Shown here piece after piece: positions 11,753 to 25,519 of a DNA stretch of 64,000 nucleotides (positions are counted from its first letter, which is position 1; every line of letters starts with the position of its first letter). This DNA comes from Taeniopygia guttata (taxonomy: Eukaryota > Chordata > Aves > Passeriformes > Estrildidae): assembly GCF_048771995.1 (NCBI RefSeq), contig NC_133030.1:53786001-53850000 (forward strand), given 5' to 3'. Below the pieces are notes generated by a model. It was given only the letters and a program-made list of their open reading frames with translations. It was not told where the DNA came from and made no database searches. A program made the position numbers and the translations under genes.

Positions 11753-13250
11753 CTTGCCCACATGTGTGCATTGCAGCATTTAGTCACATAAATATGGGAA
11801 GAAACAGTGCATGATTTTGTTTTTGTTTCAAAGACTGACTGTGCCTGCAGCCTTGCCAGAGCCAGATGCTGTAACTCTGCAGAGTTGCTATTCTGCAAGA
11901 TGGGCCAGAATCTTCCAGTCGCTGGGTGTGGTGGGTGCGAGGTCGCCTCATTAGCATTGTTTGAAGCTGCGTGGGTAGTTTCCATTGTGGTCTAGCAGCC
12001 ATGCACGACACACCCAAAGAAGCTGGGTGAACTGCATGCAGGATTTAGCCCACGCTAAATTCCACACTTCCACATCTGGATTGCTACCCCTACTCCAGCA
12101 ACTTAGTTGAAAGCCTGGTAGGTACATCTCCAGAGACAAGAGATGGGTGAGATATTGAAACAGGAGACCCTTGTTTCTGCATCCTACAGCTCTTGAAATA
12201 AAGGCGAGTTTAGTAGTAGGAGGCAGATCTGTTCAAGAGAGTGTCCCAAAGAGAGAAAACATCAAGCTTTCATGGTTTCAGTCACCTAAGCTGGAAGTTC
12301 TGGAAACCCTGAGTGTAAAAGGAGTAACTTCCTACTAACAGTACAGAAAACATGGAAATCCCAGTATTTTCCAGACTTTTTGATTGCTGAGCAGTAAGAA
12401 CAGATTGCCAGCTGGGAGCTTGGAAGCCCTGCAACAGACTTCCAGTCAGCCCACGGAGCAGGGCTGCCAGAGCACCACTGATAGCATGTAGCTCTGCAAC
12501 TACTCCACAGAGCTGATAGTCAGAGTCACCTGTCAAATGCCATTTTAACTGAGAAGCTGCAGGAACCAGGGAGCATATTGATTTCAGAAATAAAATGTTT
12601 GTTGTTTCCAGCAGGAAATTATCACAACATTTCTAGTTGGCAGAAAAATTTCTTTTCATTTCCCAGATAAATTTTGACCAAAAACCTCTCCCCAGTACAA
12701 AAAAACAAAAAAAAAAAAAAAAAAAAAATTCCCATGAACCAGAATTTCTCTTGTTCAGCCAATTTAAATCAGTAAGAAGTGAAAGGGAGAACAAGAAGGA
12801 GGGGTACTGTTAACCTGTATAAAACTTCTCAAGACCTTTAAATTGCTAGACTTGTTTTCCTGTAGTCAGAGATGTTAATACCAGAAGGAGCAACAGCAAG
12901 TTCTTATCTCCAACTTTACATGAGCTGAAGTTACCAAGGCTTAACAAGTTACCACATGTCAGCTGAATCAATCAGCCCTTAAGTAGCACAAGACAACATG
13001 GTTTAACATAACCATATTTGTTACTAGCTAAACCAAGTTTCATTGCCTTAAATATGCCTCAGTCTAAATGCATAAACACATCTGGATTACCTTTAGATTT
13101 CAAGTTGGAAGGCACTGAGCTCTCATTAATCTGCAGCAATATATATATATAAAAAGAAGCCTAATTGATTTGCAGCATCATTACTGTGCTGTGCTACTAC
13201 AGTGCCATTAGGAGCTCCACATGAGACCAAGGCTGCCAACTCCCTTATTT
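11753..13250. other. Non-coding DNA with a poly-A tract
   Basis: No gene found. A run of 22 A residues lies at 12,707-12,728. The sequence before it is not a recognisable processed gene copy, and no target duplication is evident. Confidence 0.5.
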
Positions 13251-13290
13251 AAGGTCTCTTACCAGGCCATTCTGTGATTCTACAATTCCC
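13251..13290 (+). mobile_element. CR1 3'-tail fragment
   Basis: 'ccattctgtgattctacaat' preceded by 'aaggtctcttacca' matches the extreme 3' end of CR1 in sense orientation, including the ATTCTRTG-type tail repeats. Only about 40 bases remain. Confidence 0.6.
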
Positions 13291-15173
13291 TTACACAATA
13301 AGCAGGAGCAACAGCTGTTACTCTATCAGTTACTGATTAACTGAGCTAATTAACTAATAATTAATTAATTCCTGGTTCTACTTACCCAACTGTTTCAGCT
13401 TAAACTTATGTCTGAGTCTTATGAGAAATCTCTCCCAATCACAAAATGTGCTGCAGATGACTATTTGAGCATATCACTCTTTTTAATATATGCTATGCCC
13501 AGTTTATAGATATAAAGGGGAACCACATCAAGTAATCTAAAAGTCACGCAGGAAATCTGTGGTGTAGCAAAGCCTCAAATCCAACAGAATTCTACATCCC
13601 TTATACACCCTGATATCTCCTCAATGATCTCTCCTTTGAGACTACAGTCTGTCTCAGTTTCCCAAGTTAGTTGTCAGGAGTGCTAGCTTATGATCATTGA
13701 AAATAATGAGATTGCTCCTATTGCTATCACCTGGAGCTTTGCAACTAATTTTAACAGAAACGGGCTCATTGAATTCAGAAATCTAAAACTACCACAATGC
13801 TGCCCTTATATTGCAAATAGAGCAGTAGACTCGTTAACTGTTAGAGGGAATATGTATATACGTATGTATGTAATAACAGAAATACATAAATTTAGAATAT
13901 GTATGCTGTTGTGACAACAACAGACTTAAGTTTTACTTCTGTAGCCAGAAACAACCTGCAGACCCATGCAACATCCTGCATCTGACTTTTGCCTTGTTTA
14001 CTTTCTCAGGGCCCCTGTTAACTTATCTCTCAGTCTATAAGATTCCTAGTCTAACAGAGATTTCAAACTGCTACCATTATGAAGTAACTGCAATGATTTA
14101 AAAGGAAACAATAGCCTACATCTATGGAAATTATTATATTATTTTGCTTTAAAATAGAGATAGAGGAAAAGGCACATTTCAACACTGAGGTCAACATTCA
14201 AGAGTACTAGCTCACCCTCCACCAGGACTGTCAAATGTAAGGATCGAATATCCCATGGTTTGCTGTGATTAAGGACACACTCACTTCCCAGCATTTGCTA
14301 CAGTTCTGGCAAGTCGTGAGACAGCAGACTTTAAATCTGTAACATGACTGATAGAAGTGTTGTTTTTAAAGGTTGAAAATGTTTTAGCACTAAATATTAA
14401 GTCACTCAGAGATTAGAATATGTATGGGATCAATTTTTCACCACATTTCATCAGACTTTTATGCTGTGAAAAATAGTGGGGTTACTCTGGCATAAAACCA
14501 ATGCAATGGAATGGAGACTCATACCTGTGGTCACTAACGTGGCCCAGTTGTATCTACAAAAGGATATGGGGAAAAATATTAAGAAAAGGTGTCAAAGCCC
14601 AAACATGTTCTAAAATGAATTTCCAGTGCAACACTAAGTAAAATCAACATTGTTTTTTGATAAACACTTTGGTAGCATGTGTTGGAGAGTCTGAATCTCA
14701 CTTTTCACTCATCATTGGGACTGCAGAATTTATGTCCATATCAATTACAGAAAGTTGCACCATCTTGCCACCAAGATGCAGGTGAGCCTGCAGTAGGACA
14801 AACTTTGTGACACAGAGGTCACATGCCATGCAAAGTTACAGATAGAAGCAGATTCCAGCAAAAAGCCTGACATCGTTCTAGGCTGAAATCATTCTGACAT
14901 CTGCTAGGCTGTGCTGTCTCCACTTCAATTCTCTCTCAGACATTTTCTTATTGAATCCAAGACTACCTTTTGAGTTTTGCCCTTGGTTTATGTTCTCATA
15001 ATAATGACACTCATTTGAAGTCAGAGAAGATTCATGAAGGCCATGAGAAGATAGGCCAAGCAGTACGGAAGAAATTTCTGCGCTAGACAAAGTTGTAAGA
15101 CACAAATCCTGGAAGATGGTATTCTGGAGAAAAATGGCTTGGCACATTGAAATAAAGGCCATAAAGTCATAAA
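13291..15173. other. AT-rich non-coding DNA, nothing recognised
   Basis: This includes a TTAATTAA-rich stretch near 13,335-13,372. No gene, RNA gene or repeat family was identified. Confidence 0.5.
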
Positions 15174-15215
15174 ATTATAGAATCATTTGAGTTGGAAGGA
15201 CCTTAAAGCTCAGAG
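15174..15215 (-). mobile_element. CR1 3'-tail fragment
   Basis: 'attatagaatcatttgagtt' followed by 'ggaaggaccttaaag' is the reverse complement of a CR1 3' terminus. It is a very short 5'-truncated copy. Confidence 0.65.
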
Positions 15216-15775
15216 CCTTCAATTAGAAAATTCATTTAAATCAACCAAAAATGAGAAGGTCCACATTGCTCTTTGCTCCTTTGGGTTTGTTTTCTTCAGT
15301 TTAGATCAGCTCTGCCTTTGAGCTCTTTCTGCCAAACTCTTGACAAGTTTAATTTTGAAAACTGACAACAACAAGGAAGCTTTTAACCGTTTTTATATTA
15401 ATCTACTTCAACTCATTTTTATCTAGCTAGAGGCAGGGTTTAATCAATTACAGGTTCTTTCTCTAAAGAAGGCCTCAGCTCAACTTAACCACAGTTTACA
15501 CTGTGGCCTACATTACTAAATTCCAATGGCATTTAACTTTTCAAGGTCTTTCTTTAGAGTGGTAACACTGAGCTTTACATGATACACAGACAAGGGTTTA
15601 GGAAATGCCAGATGGTTACTCCTGAAAGGATTTACTGATGGACTACGCCACCACTAATGGAAAACTGAAGAGCACACTTAGCCAGAGTATTGTCAGACGT
15701 TAGGATTTCTTACTACTCATCACACACACACAAACAAAAAAAAAACCCTTTCATGCTTACTGGGAAGCTCCTGGA

Positions 15776-15860
15776 AGAGCCCAATTCTGCATTCCCTGCA
15801 AACCCCCAAATTTCCTTGGATTTCACTAACAATTTTGAGTTGCACAAGCATAATTCCCTC
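15776..15860. repeat. Possible ancient amniote palindromic repeat relic
   Basis: 'cccaattctgcattccctgc' near 15,780 and 'gagttgcacaagcataattc' near 15,837 look like the two arms of an old interspersed repeat. The centre (ggatttcactaacaattttg) is a decayed version of its core. The left arm resembles 2,508-2,540. Confidence 0.4.
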
Positions 15861-17504
15861 TCCAGCTAGTAACTTCTGCCAGAGCCACAAAAGGCATGAC
15901 TCTCCTACAACTGCTAGCCAGAAGATTTAGCCTTTTTGAGCTCAAATTGTCAAGCTTTTCTCTAGCTCTGGTAGTTCCAGGTTCAATTCCTGGTAATGAT
16001 TAGGACAACAGTTACTTCACAGGGAACACTGAATCCGTCTCTAAGTACTTCAAAAATTCTTAATCTAGAGGAACACCTTTAGTTTTATTTTAGTAGGCAT
16101 AAATGTATACCCACATGCTCTCTCAATATATGATTGGAGGGGAAAAAAGCAGTGAAAATTGATTTGAAAGAGGAGGTGCGGATAAATAATAAATGCTTAT
16201 ATAACACAAAATGGCACATAATATTAGAAATAATTTACTGCAATAAAAACCAGATGTCGCTGTGTCTGTAACAACCCCACAAATTTCTACTTGTCTGTTA
16301 CCTCTGGGGTTTTTCTTTTACATATACACTTACATGTTAAAACTTGCAATTTCCATGGCAAAGACAAATCAATGAGCTTTTATGTCTGAGCTTATGAGGT
16401 TTGCTAATTTTCTAAATTTGCCTATAAAACACATAACAGCTCCAAGCAGATGACTCAAAAAAACATATAACATTATCTGTGTATGTATTTACAGCTTATG
16501 TTTAGGAGGAAAAACACATTCAGTGAGAGAGTGACATCTTTTCAGGAATTTAAACAAAACACACCAAAAAAAAAAAAAAAAAAAAAAACAGAGTGAAATT
16601 TAGGCTCACAAGCAGGAAGATATACAGCAATAATTGCATAACAGCCTCACTGATTTTTTGCATTGGCTCAAGGAAGCTCACTGTATGAGCACACACTCTT
16701 TGGTACACTGTAGCTAAACACAAAAACTGCTTAAAATCCCTACTCTGGAAAAACTTCTGAAAAAACTTAATTTGAAATTCTGCTGCAGTCAGTGGGACAT
16801 GCTTATCCATATTTATATGCTTGGCAGCTGAGGACCCAAAAGATCTACAGCAGGTTCCTCTTTCCCCTTGCACATTGAGGTTCTTTCAAATCCCACCAAC
16901 CATTTACAGAGGTACAGCTCTCAGCTGAATAAAATGCTTACAATAATCTGGAGAGCACAGTCTAGACAACCCTAATCCTGAGAACATATTTGCTACCACA
17001 GGGTACCAAAGGTCTTCAAAAATTTTAAAGAAGTAGAGAATTTCCTTCCCTTTGGAAAGAGTGAAGTCCGCTGCATGTGTTTACTTGGACTCACCCTAAC
17101 AACTGCTTTTTCCTCCACAAAATGTATTAAGGGCCTAATATCCTCCTCTATTCCTACAGTGATCAAATTATACAGACACATAAATTATCAAATATCAGCA
17201 TTTAAACTGTTACAGTCCTTGTAAGGAGCAGTAAAAGTCTATATGTTTACATGTTTAATCAAGATGAAAATTATAATCTAAAGCAATAGGAGGACTTGAC
17301 TTCTGTCTTCATAGAGAAGAAACTGCAAGCTCTTTTTCTTTTTTGCAGAAAAAATAGCATTTACTGATGATATACAAATGTTAAGAAGAAAAGTATGAAC
17401 AAACAAAAGCTGTTTCATCAAATTCTCTGACAGAGATTTTGGAAATGCCAAGATGCTTTACATTAATACGATGCAGTTTATGACAGGTAGTTAACCCTTT
17501 TAAA
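15861..17504. other. Non-coding DNA with a poly-A tract
   Basis: No gene found. Poly-A runs from 16,566 to 16,588. A 107-codon minus-strand frame (16,550-16,873) includes the phenylalanine run encoded by that tract and is not a credible gene. Confidence 0.5.
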
Positions 17505-17863
17505 ATCATAGAATAGGTTAGGTTGAAGTGAACCCTAAAGAATATCAGTTGCAACCCCCCCAGCCATGGGCAGGGACACCTACCACCAGACCAGGGTGCT
17601 CAGGACCCTTTCCAGCCTGGCCTTGAACACTTCCAGGGATGAGGCACCCACAAATTCCTTGAATAAGCAGTGTGTCACTTCACTCACAGTGAAGAAATTG
17701 TTCCCAATATCTAATCTAAACCTGCCCTCTATCAGTTTAAATCCATTACTCCTTGTCCTATCACTCCATGCCCTTGTAAAAAGTCCCTCACCAGCTCCCT
17801 TTTCAGTCTCTTTAGGTACTGAAGGTATCTAAAAGTCCCCCAGATCATTCTTTTTTCCAAGGC
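17505..17863 (-). mobile_element. CR1 LINE 3' UTR fragment
   Basis: It starts with the reverse-complemented CR1 end ('atcatagaataggttaggtt') and continues through 'cagggacacctaccaccaga', 'ccttgaacacttccagggat' and 'ccttgtcctatcactccatg'. This is the 3' region of a CR1 subfamily different from the copy at 7.5 kb. The 88-codon plus-strand frame at 17,566-17,832 lies entirely within it and is antisense LINE sequence, not a gene. Confidence 0.9.
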
Positions 17864-18644
17864 ATGAGTGATGCTGAAAACTATGAGACTGACTTAACTA
17901 ATTTCCCTGCATAGTACAATTTGTTTATTCTACAATGGGAAACTCCCCTTCTTCTTTAGTCAACTTCAAAGTTTATTTTGGTGCAAGATTCCCCTCAGAT
18001 ACAGCGATGTGACCACCTGACCTAAGCTGGAGTGTGGTAATACACATCCATACTGCCCTTCCTCCTGAAGCATCTTTTGCAATGTGTGCTGTTCACACAC
18101 CAAACACTCTTTCACCGATAAACTCTTTATTGGGAAATTAGGTAAACTGACCAACTATGTGTACCAATTAAGGGTAAAACTGATAAAAACTGGCTAGAGG
18201 AACACACAAGCTGGGGTTTATAATAAGAGAGAGGAAGCCTGCTGGAGAGGAAAGAGCAGGGGGAAAGATTAAAGTGGTTTCTGAAAATTAGAACAATTTA
18301 ATTTGTATCTGTATATATCATGTATTTGCATTTCACCATGATAATAACAGGATCCACCAAGAAACAGTACCATTGTATGAGGACAGACCCCCAACAGTCT
18401 TGTACAGGACTCTGCTGGGAAAACTTGCTCAGGAAAGGTCTTCCCCAAGACTCCTACCAGAACCTGCAAGCAGTTTGCAACCTGCTCCCTGGCAGAGCTC
18501 AGACACTCACAAATTGAGATGACAGCTGGGCATGGTTTTATGGAGCCTAGCAAGGCCCACACAGTGCAGTTGGGTGCCTGCATCCCTCTGCAGACCTATC
18601 TGCTAGAATTTTACTCAAGTTTACACAGGCCATCTGTGTAGCAG

Positions 18645-18715
18645 CCCAAGTGACAATGCCGCTGCACCGCCGCCCACCGCACCAGTGGCTGAGCAGCAAC
18701 GCCGTCTCGCTCTTT
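18645..18715. other. Isolated CpG-dense patch
   Basis: Seven CpG dinucleotides occur within about 60 bases (for example 'gccgctgcaccgccgccca' and 'aacgccgtctcgc'), while the surrounding kilobases are almost free of CpG. Open frames cross it on both strands: plus to 18,832 and minus 18,547-18,735. Neither is recognisable. It could be a small exon, an orphan regulatory element or chance. Confidence 0.6.
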
Positions 18716-20696
18716 CCAACCACCTTCTGCCACAAATCCCTCCACTATGAGCCACTGACTTGGAAACAAAAATCCATGCAGGGCCATTTCTCATGGAAAG
18801 CAGAGTTAAACAGTGTGGGCACCAATCTGTAAGGCAGGGGAAGTCTGAGAGGCAGATGCCCTAGCAGGGACAAATCTGGTGGTGGTTAGAGAGCCACAGC
18901 CTCAAGTACATTTTGAAAAGCTTACATATTGCACAGTTCCTTAGCTACTCCACACTGTGCTTCTGTACACTGCACTATAAAATCTCCCAGTGCAGTAGGT
19001 GGGCTGGCTATTTTTAAAGTGCTTTGGATGAGTTTAGGCTGATTATTATGCCTCTTTGATTCTCCTCCTTTTTGCAAAACAGACTGAGTTTTGACTCAGA
19101 AAGAAATACGTCTGGCAAAAGAAAACAAAGTCAGGCATTATGTAAAATTTACACTGAACATAAACCTAAGTCTAAGTACAAGGCAAATCATTTTGATAAG
19201 TGGTTAATAAGTTAATAAAGATACTATTCATCAACCTACTGGAGTTGAACATTATAGTGATTTATAATTCTCTGGAATGTTTTTTACTGGTGTATTTATA
19301 ACTGCTTACACCACATGGTCTTCACATGGCTAACCAGCTCTGCAGGATCTGTTTGTTATTTAAGAAAAGCATATTAATGAAATCTTAACATAAAGTGAGT
19401 GACCAGAAAATATAGTGACAGATATTATATTTTACAATCTATACATGAACTAAAAAATTTACCAGATCATTCTTTAAATAACTGTTAACATATTGAGCCA
19501 GCGGCAATAATTCATACATATTAAACAAACAGGAAAGTAAAGGTTACAATGGAAAACTGTTCCATTGCTGTAAAAGTGGAACCTAGTGAGCTGCAAAGCT
19601 CACAAGATGCTGCTGAATCCATTCTCAGGTTGAAGAGTTTGAAGCTCAGCCTCAGCAACTGTTTTAATTCAAATTTAATATAATAACAAAGTGTCTTATT
19701 AATTCTTCCTGGCAGGTTAGAGGAGGATGTTGTATCCACTATCTGTGTCCTTTGTTATGCAGCTGGCAGCAATGCTGGACTTTCCTAGGGCTCTGCAGGA
19801 GTAGCTAAGGAAGACCTCACCATTTCTCACTACAGCAGGCACTCCGTGTTCAGACTGCACTCCCAGTTGCTGCAACAGAAGGGTTATGAACTCTTGCACT
19901 TCCACAAGTCCATTTCAAACAGACTTTCAGTGCCAGCAGTCTTGCACAAAAGTTTGTTTACAGATTCAGAAAATGAACAAAAAAATAATGCAGTTGCTCT
20001 CACGTCAAAATTTAACTGGACTCGATAAATATTTTAGGATCCAAGGTCCTAAAATTCACATCCAAATATAGATGACACATAAGGAATAAGGTAATTTTAA
20101 TACAAAGATAATTCCTAGAACATTGCTTGAGCTTTATTGACTAGTTAGAAAGACAAACTAAACAGCCAGCTTATCCTGGAAAGAACGAGACCCTTTTTCA
20201 CAAATGACTGTGACCTGTTTATTGGGACACAAGACTGGACTCAGAATATATAAACTGCATGCACCTTCTGGGTCTGAACTTTGGTTGCCTTCCTCCTTGT
20301 CTCTATTCTTTTGAGATCTAGCACTAGCTGCATTAACACTTTTTCCTAGTTTCATCTAGTTGGCTTAACTTTGAACTGGAGCAGAGCAGAAACTTGTTTG
20401 CACAGCAACCCCCAACCTTCAACCATACAGCAACAATTAACAGCAACTTCTGTCACCACCTCTTTGCACTGAATAGATATCTCTGAGCAAACAGACCCTT
20501 GCACAGTAGCCCCAGGAGCCTGAGAGGCTGCAGAATCATCAGTAAGAAAACCCACAGTCCAGAGTCTGACATGGGCTGGGTAGACTAACTAAAGTTACAT
20601 CACAAGCCCAAATGAAGTTTGAACAAAGTGCAACTACAGGCAACACCTCTGTTCTGTTTCCAGATCAAATAATAAGTTGTTTGTGTGTTTGAACAC

Positions 20697-20730
20697 GTCT
20701 GTTTGTTTGTTTGCTTGTTTGTTTGTTTTG
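20697..20730 (+). repeat. (GTTT)n microsatellite
   Basis: About eight imperfect GTTT units, with one GCTT interruption. Confidence 0.85.
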
Positions 20731-23700
20731 CATCTCGTTCTGAGACCCTCTTTGTCTGACCTGAATGTACTCCCAAGAGTTCTATCTGGACCAGTATATT
20801 TCTCACTGCAAGTGCTACATCAGCAGCTTAGCACATTGGAGAGCTTCGTTCTAAATTCAAAATTGCCCTTGTACTTGGAGGCGTATAGAATGTACTTGAG
20901 AGCATCACAGGCATATCAGTTTTCCCTCCGTGTATCCAAGGATGACGTTGCAAGGTACCATCTAAATCATCCCACTTGTAATGTAAATAGTCCAGCACTG
21001 CTTGCCTTCTAGGCACATTGAGGACATCCCTAAGACATGCAGTCACTGCAAATCTTTCTGCTGGTAAAGGTGAAATGCTGACCCACAGTCCTACGGCTAC
21101 ATGCGATCATGCCCAGTCAAAACCTGGTATTTCTGCAGCACAAATGCACCCTATGTGCTTATGCCATGCTTGGAGCGTTTTGATATAGTTCTGCATCATT
21201 TTGCAAAGTTGTGAAGTCCTCCAGGACCACATAAAGCCTCTGGAGAAATGGGGGGGAAAGGCAGGAATGGGAGGTAGAAAATTTAAGAAATTACTAGCAG
21301 TCGTCTGTGAACTAACTTCATGAACCTATTACAGAAAGCCCAGATGCAAAATGCAGTATAGAGCTAAATTCCAGCACCTATTACTCACCCTACTTTTGAA
21401 ACATGAGTAAGTCATGTGTGGAATAAGATACTGCTCTGTATCCATGGTTCAGTATGACCTGGACCACACTGCATGAGGGATTTTCTGTCCCAAAAGCAAA
21501 AAAGAAAATTGAGTGAAAAAGAAAGTAAAAAATATGGCAGTGTGAAAGTTCCAGGTAAACAATATCAGAAGGACAAAATATGAGTTGCAGTTACATATAT
21601 ATATACCCTGAACTCTGATTTCAGAGTAGATACACATACCATGTTGTATTTTGTCAGGCATTTGCCATGAGGTGGATGATTTTGTTGGACCTTCTGGAGG
21701 GAGGAGGTAGAAAGAGCAGTCAGATATTTTTTATCATCCTTAAAATTACTGGAATTTATTTCCAACTTTGTTCCAGCTGCAGCTTATTTTTTTTTCCAAG
21801 ATTCTAAGCATACCCTACCCGATGTGTGGGCTAGGCAGGCTTTAGAAATGCAAAAGAAACAAATTAGGGAATTGTCTCTTGCTTTTTCATTCTGTCCTTA
21901 CTTTCTCAATCTTTCACCATTTCACACAGATTCCAGGCTGTATCCCCACTGAGAAATGCAGGGCATGTTAAATAAGGAGTAGTTTGATCAAATAACAAAC
22001 TCTGAACACAGCTGTCTCCACAGTCAGTGGTCTGGCCTCCTCCTGTCTCATCCCATCACCAGTCATTCCAATGCAAGCCCCACATTTCCTATCTTCTTTC
22101 TGTGCCCTCCAAACTCCCTCTTCTTTCCCTTTTCCTCTTTCACTTGCTTCTTTGCCTCCTGTATACATGAGGACCTACCACCACCCTATCACACTCAATC
22201 CCTCAATTAAAAAGGTGACATTTTTTATCAAAAATTAAAAACTAAGCAATTGTGAGCAATGATGAAGGAGGTAAGACTTCAAGAACAACGCACCAAGGAA
22301 GCAAAAATGTCTCTGTTGGGCTAGTGTAGTCTCTCTAAGTCGTGGCCTAATGACAAAAAAAACCCAAAACTGAAAACACTGTTTGCAAGCTAACCTGTTA
22401 AGTTCTCAAAATTGCCACCACTTAGTGGTTTGGAAATTTCCTGTGTGGCTGCTGGCACCCAAACTACCATGCTTCATATCAATACATAAATTTCCTCAAT
22501 TAATTTTTCAATGCTCTCTCATTTTGTATTTGAGAGAAATAGTAATTAATTGTCGCTTGAATCTTTTTACAGAACTAATTCACAAGGCTTCCATTAGTAC
22601 CCTGTATGACTGCTGACATACCACATCCAATCCATATAGCCATAATGTTTTATTTCACACCCAGTCAGTAGTCACAAGCTGGTATTATCTTCTACAATAA
22701 AGCCAAAACAACTATCATTATATCACATCTATAGGACAGCTTTGGAAAATAATCTCAAAATACCTTTTCCAATTCATTACTCTGTAGCGCCAATGGTCAT
22801 GTAGTGCAAATTAACTTGTATGTTTTTGGATGTAAGCCTGACTGTGAATGTCAGCCACTGATTTTCCACAGCCCAGAATACACACATTCACAAATCACTG
22901 TAATACATATAATAATGCTTTGTTAAATGTAAGTTTTAAAACAGGGTTAATGTTGCCTTAAGGTAGTCACTGTAGCAGTTTTAGCCTGCTTTGTAAGAGT
23001 TACTGGACAACGTGATATATCTATATGCAGAACAGCACTTGTATTTGGAAGCATGATTTTCAAGAAATTTCAAGTTTTGTTTTTCAAGAATTTGTGTCAT
23101 TTCTGCAGCTGCATATCATAGGGTTTTCAAAATGGGTTGACTCAGACACACCCAAGTATTCTTGTAGGGCTCTGTTATTTACAAGCCACTCTATTAAAAT
23201 GGCAGTTATGATTTGGCTATACTCATTACTTTGTTTTCATTGTCTTCACATACTTTCATACATCTTTGTCTTGATTCTACTAGGCTTCCTAGCAACATGG
23301 AGAAACTCAAGATTTGCTCCTTCAAAGAATTCATGGCCCCAACCCAAAGAGTCCCACTGACCACAGTGAATTTTGATTAAGGTTAAACAGGCAGAAGACT
23401 GTCAAGAGCAACAGCAAAATCTAAATCTGAATTAGAGGTATAATATGGTCTATCCTTGCAACAACAGAACCTTTACAGTGGCTGAAATTCTGACCTCACT
23501 AACACTGACTAACCCTCTCTGGAAGACTTCATTAATACGGTTCCACTGGTACATGCACCTTACAAGTTAATTCACTTCTGCTGTTATTTGTCATTTGAGA
23601 GCCAGATGCCTAGAAAATTATCAGAATATTTACTCCTTAAAAATAAGTATTAAAGACAGATATAAGGATGGAGAATTCTGAATATATAAACTCAACTGCT

Positions 23701-25216
23701 TAAGCAGCCAATTCCAATTTTTCATATATCTGATACTAATTTCTTAATTGTTGCATCACAATTTACTAACAAGGCATTTGTCTTCTTCACTTATTTTCTT
23801 TCTCCTTTTTCTCTTTAAATTCACAGCTGCAAATCAATGCGAACTCATTCAACGATTACCCAGGAGAAAACTTCTATTTTGTAAAGTGAACATTGTGCTT
23901 TCAGGACCTCTCACTTTTAACAATGTTACACCCTTGGGCCTTTCTGTCTTCCAATTCCTGGCTTGAAAGCTTGTATTCTCACTAGCTGCCCCTTTTTAAG
24001 TATGCTTTTGTAAAACTGCACTGAAGTGAAAAATGTTCATGAAGAACTTTGGTTTATTATTTTAAAAAGCAAAGGTAGCTCTCCTGCCTCAATCCTGGCA
24101 TCTTATAGATTTTGGGGTTTTTTTACATTTTGGCCAAAAAAAATCAATAAAATAAAGTAATTCCCAGTTTCCTATGTTGCAGCCAACAAACTGATTACAT
24201 TATTACTGGATAACATCACCTCTCTGGAATTAGGCTGCTAGCTGAGGTTTTATTATAGTAGTGAATTCACACTGCCATGGTTAGCAATGTCAGCATTTCA
24301 ATTATAGTAGTCTCTTCCTCCTCCTCCTCCTCCGCCTATCTTTTCTCAAGGAACTGAAATTTGGACTTAAAAATGAACTTAAGGTTGAAGGACTGACAGC
24401 ATAATCCATGCCACTAAATCCATGCTTATTATTTTAGCATATTTCTGACAAGTAGCTTTAGAGTATTTTTAAGTACAGGCCCGACTTCATGCCTTCATCC
24501 TATATCCAAAACTTGAGCATGTATGCAGAATATGTATTACTCATTACCATTACCTTTGTGGCTTAAACATCTTAATAAATGAGCTTTTAATAATTCCTCA
24601 TTTCAGGGAGCCACTTTTAAAATTGTGCATCCAGCAGACAGCTTGGACTGAAAGATGTGTGTTGCTACAGCTTTGCCTCAAAATTCTGTTTCAAAACAGA
24701 AATGTCATGCACGAAACATGTTTCTCAAAAGCACTGCTGGTGCACTCCACCTGGAAGCTCTGAGAAAAAGTGGGAGACCCACTGCAGGCTCGCCATGAAG
24801 ACTCCGCCATACGTTTTTGCTGGGACGTGCCAGGAGGGCTCCATGGAAACCACAGGCAGCTAAAATCCTGCCGCGTGTTTGCCGAGCAGGGCAGAGCACG
24901 TCGGTGATGACACCGACGCTGCCCGTCACTCGGACTCCGAGTCCCTGTCCCGGTCTGTGCTCCGCGTCCCCTCCCGCCCCGCGTTACGGTTCTGTGTTTG
25001 CTTTGTCCGTGTGCGGGCGGGCGGCTGTCCCCGGGCACACGCCGGACGCGCCTCGGGGACAGGCGGGGCACATGGCCGGGGCTGCGCTCGGGGCACGGCC
25101 GGGGGTCGGCCCGGCCCGGCCCGGCCCGCCCGCCCAGGCCCTGGCGCCGGAGCTCAGCCCCGCCGGGCACGGGCCGCGAGGGACGGCCACCCCCTCCCGG
25201 CCCCGACGGTCACTTA

Positions 25217-25217
25217 C
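25217..25217 (-). other. Candidate 5' splice site on the minus strand
   Basis: Read on the minus strand the sequence is CCCCCAAC|GTAAGTGAC, a full intronic consensus GTAAGT. The last exon base would be 25,218 and the exon would extend rightward toward about 25,4xx. It is the only perfect GTAAGT I noticed on this strand in the first island. The exon body is not recognisably coding, so a divergent non-coding transcript is as likely as a protein gene. Confidence 0.4.
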
Positions 25218-25511
25218 GTTGGGGGCCGGTGCCGCCGGGAGCGCTGCCGGCCGCGGGGACGGACCCCGGCCCGCCTCCGACAGGGGTGCCGGCCGGGAGG
25301 GGGGCAGCCTCCCGTTCGGTGTCGGAAGGGTGAATATTTGCCGGAAACCCGGGCGTTTATTCCACTTGGCAGAAGCGGAGGGGGTCGGGCAGGGGGCATG
25401 GGTGCGACGGGGGGCACGCGGTGCCCTGCCCGGGGAAAGGGGCGAAGAGCGGGGCCGCGATGCGCCCGCTCGCCGCTCGACTGTCGGATCCGCTACCCGG
25501 CGGCTGCCGCC

Positions 25512-25519
25512 GTGAGTCA
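25512..25519 (+). promoter_or_regulatory. GTGAGTCAC motif: AP-1-like site or alternative donor
   Basis: GTGAGTCA contains the AP-1 core TGAGTCA and at the same time reads as a plus-strand 5' splice site (GCC|GTGAGT). It lies about 185 bases upstream of the candidate start codon. The sequence alone cannot decide between the two readings. Confidence 0.3.

Larger units (their letters stand above)
17864..24860. other. Seven kilobases of largely repeat-free non-coding DNA
   Basis: No gene is supported. It contains a small CpG-dense patch (18,645-18,715, listed separately), a GTTT microsatellite near 20,697-20,730 and a TCC run near 24,313-24,333. Open frames up to 111 codons (20,677-21,012 and 23,025-23,360, plus) show no family signature; the first begins inside the GTTT repeat. 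Scarcity of recent transposons fits either a constrained region or chance. Confidence 0.5.

Noticed and set aside
12699..12728. Poly-A tract as possible tail of a processed pseudogene (also 16,566-16,588)
   Set aside because: The upstream sequence has no recognisable coding frame and no flanking target duplication.
15980..15990. GGTTCAATTCC, like a tRNA B box
   Set aside because: No A box at the right distance and no cloverleaf can be drawn; likely chance or part of an old SINE too decayed to identify.
20677..21012. 111-codon plus-strand open frame
   Set aside because: Begins in the GTTT microsatellite and overlaps a 72-codon minus frame; no family signature.
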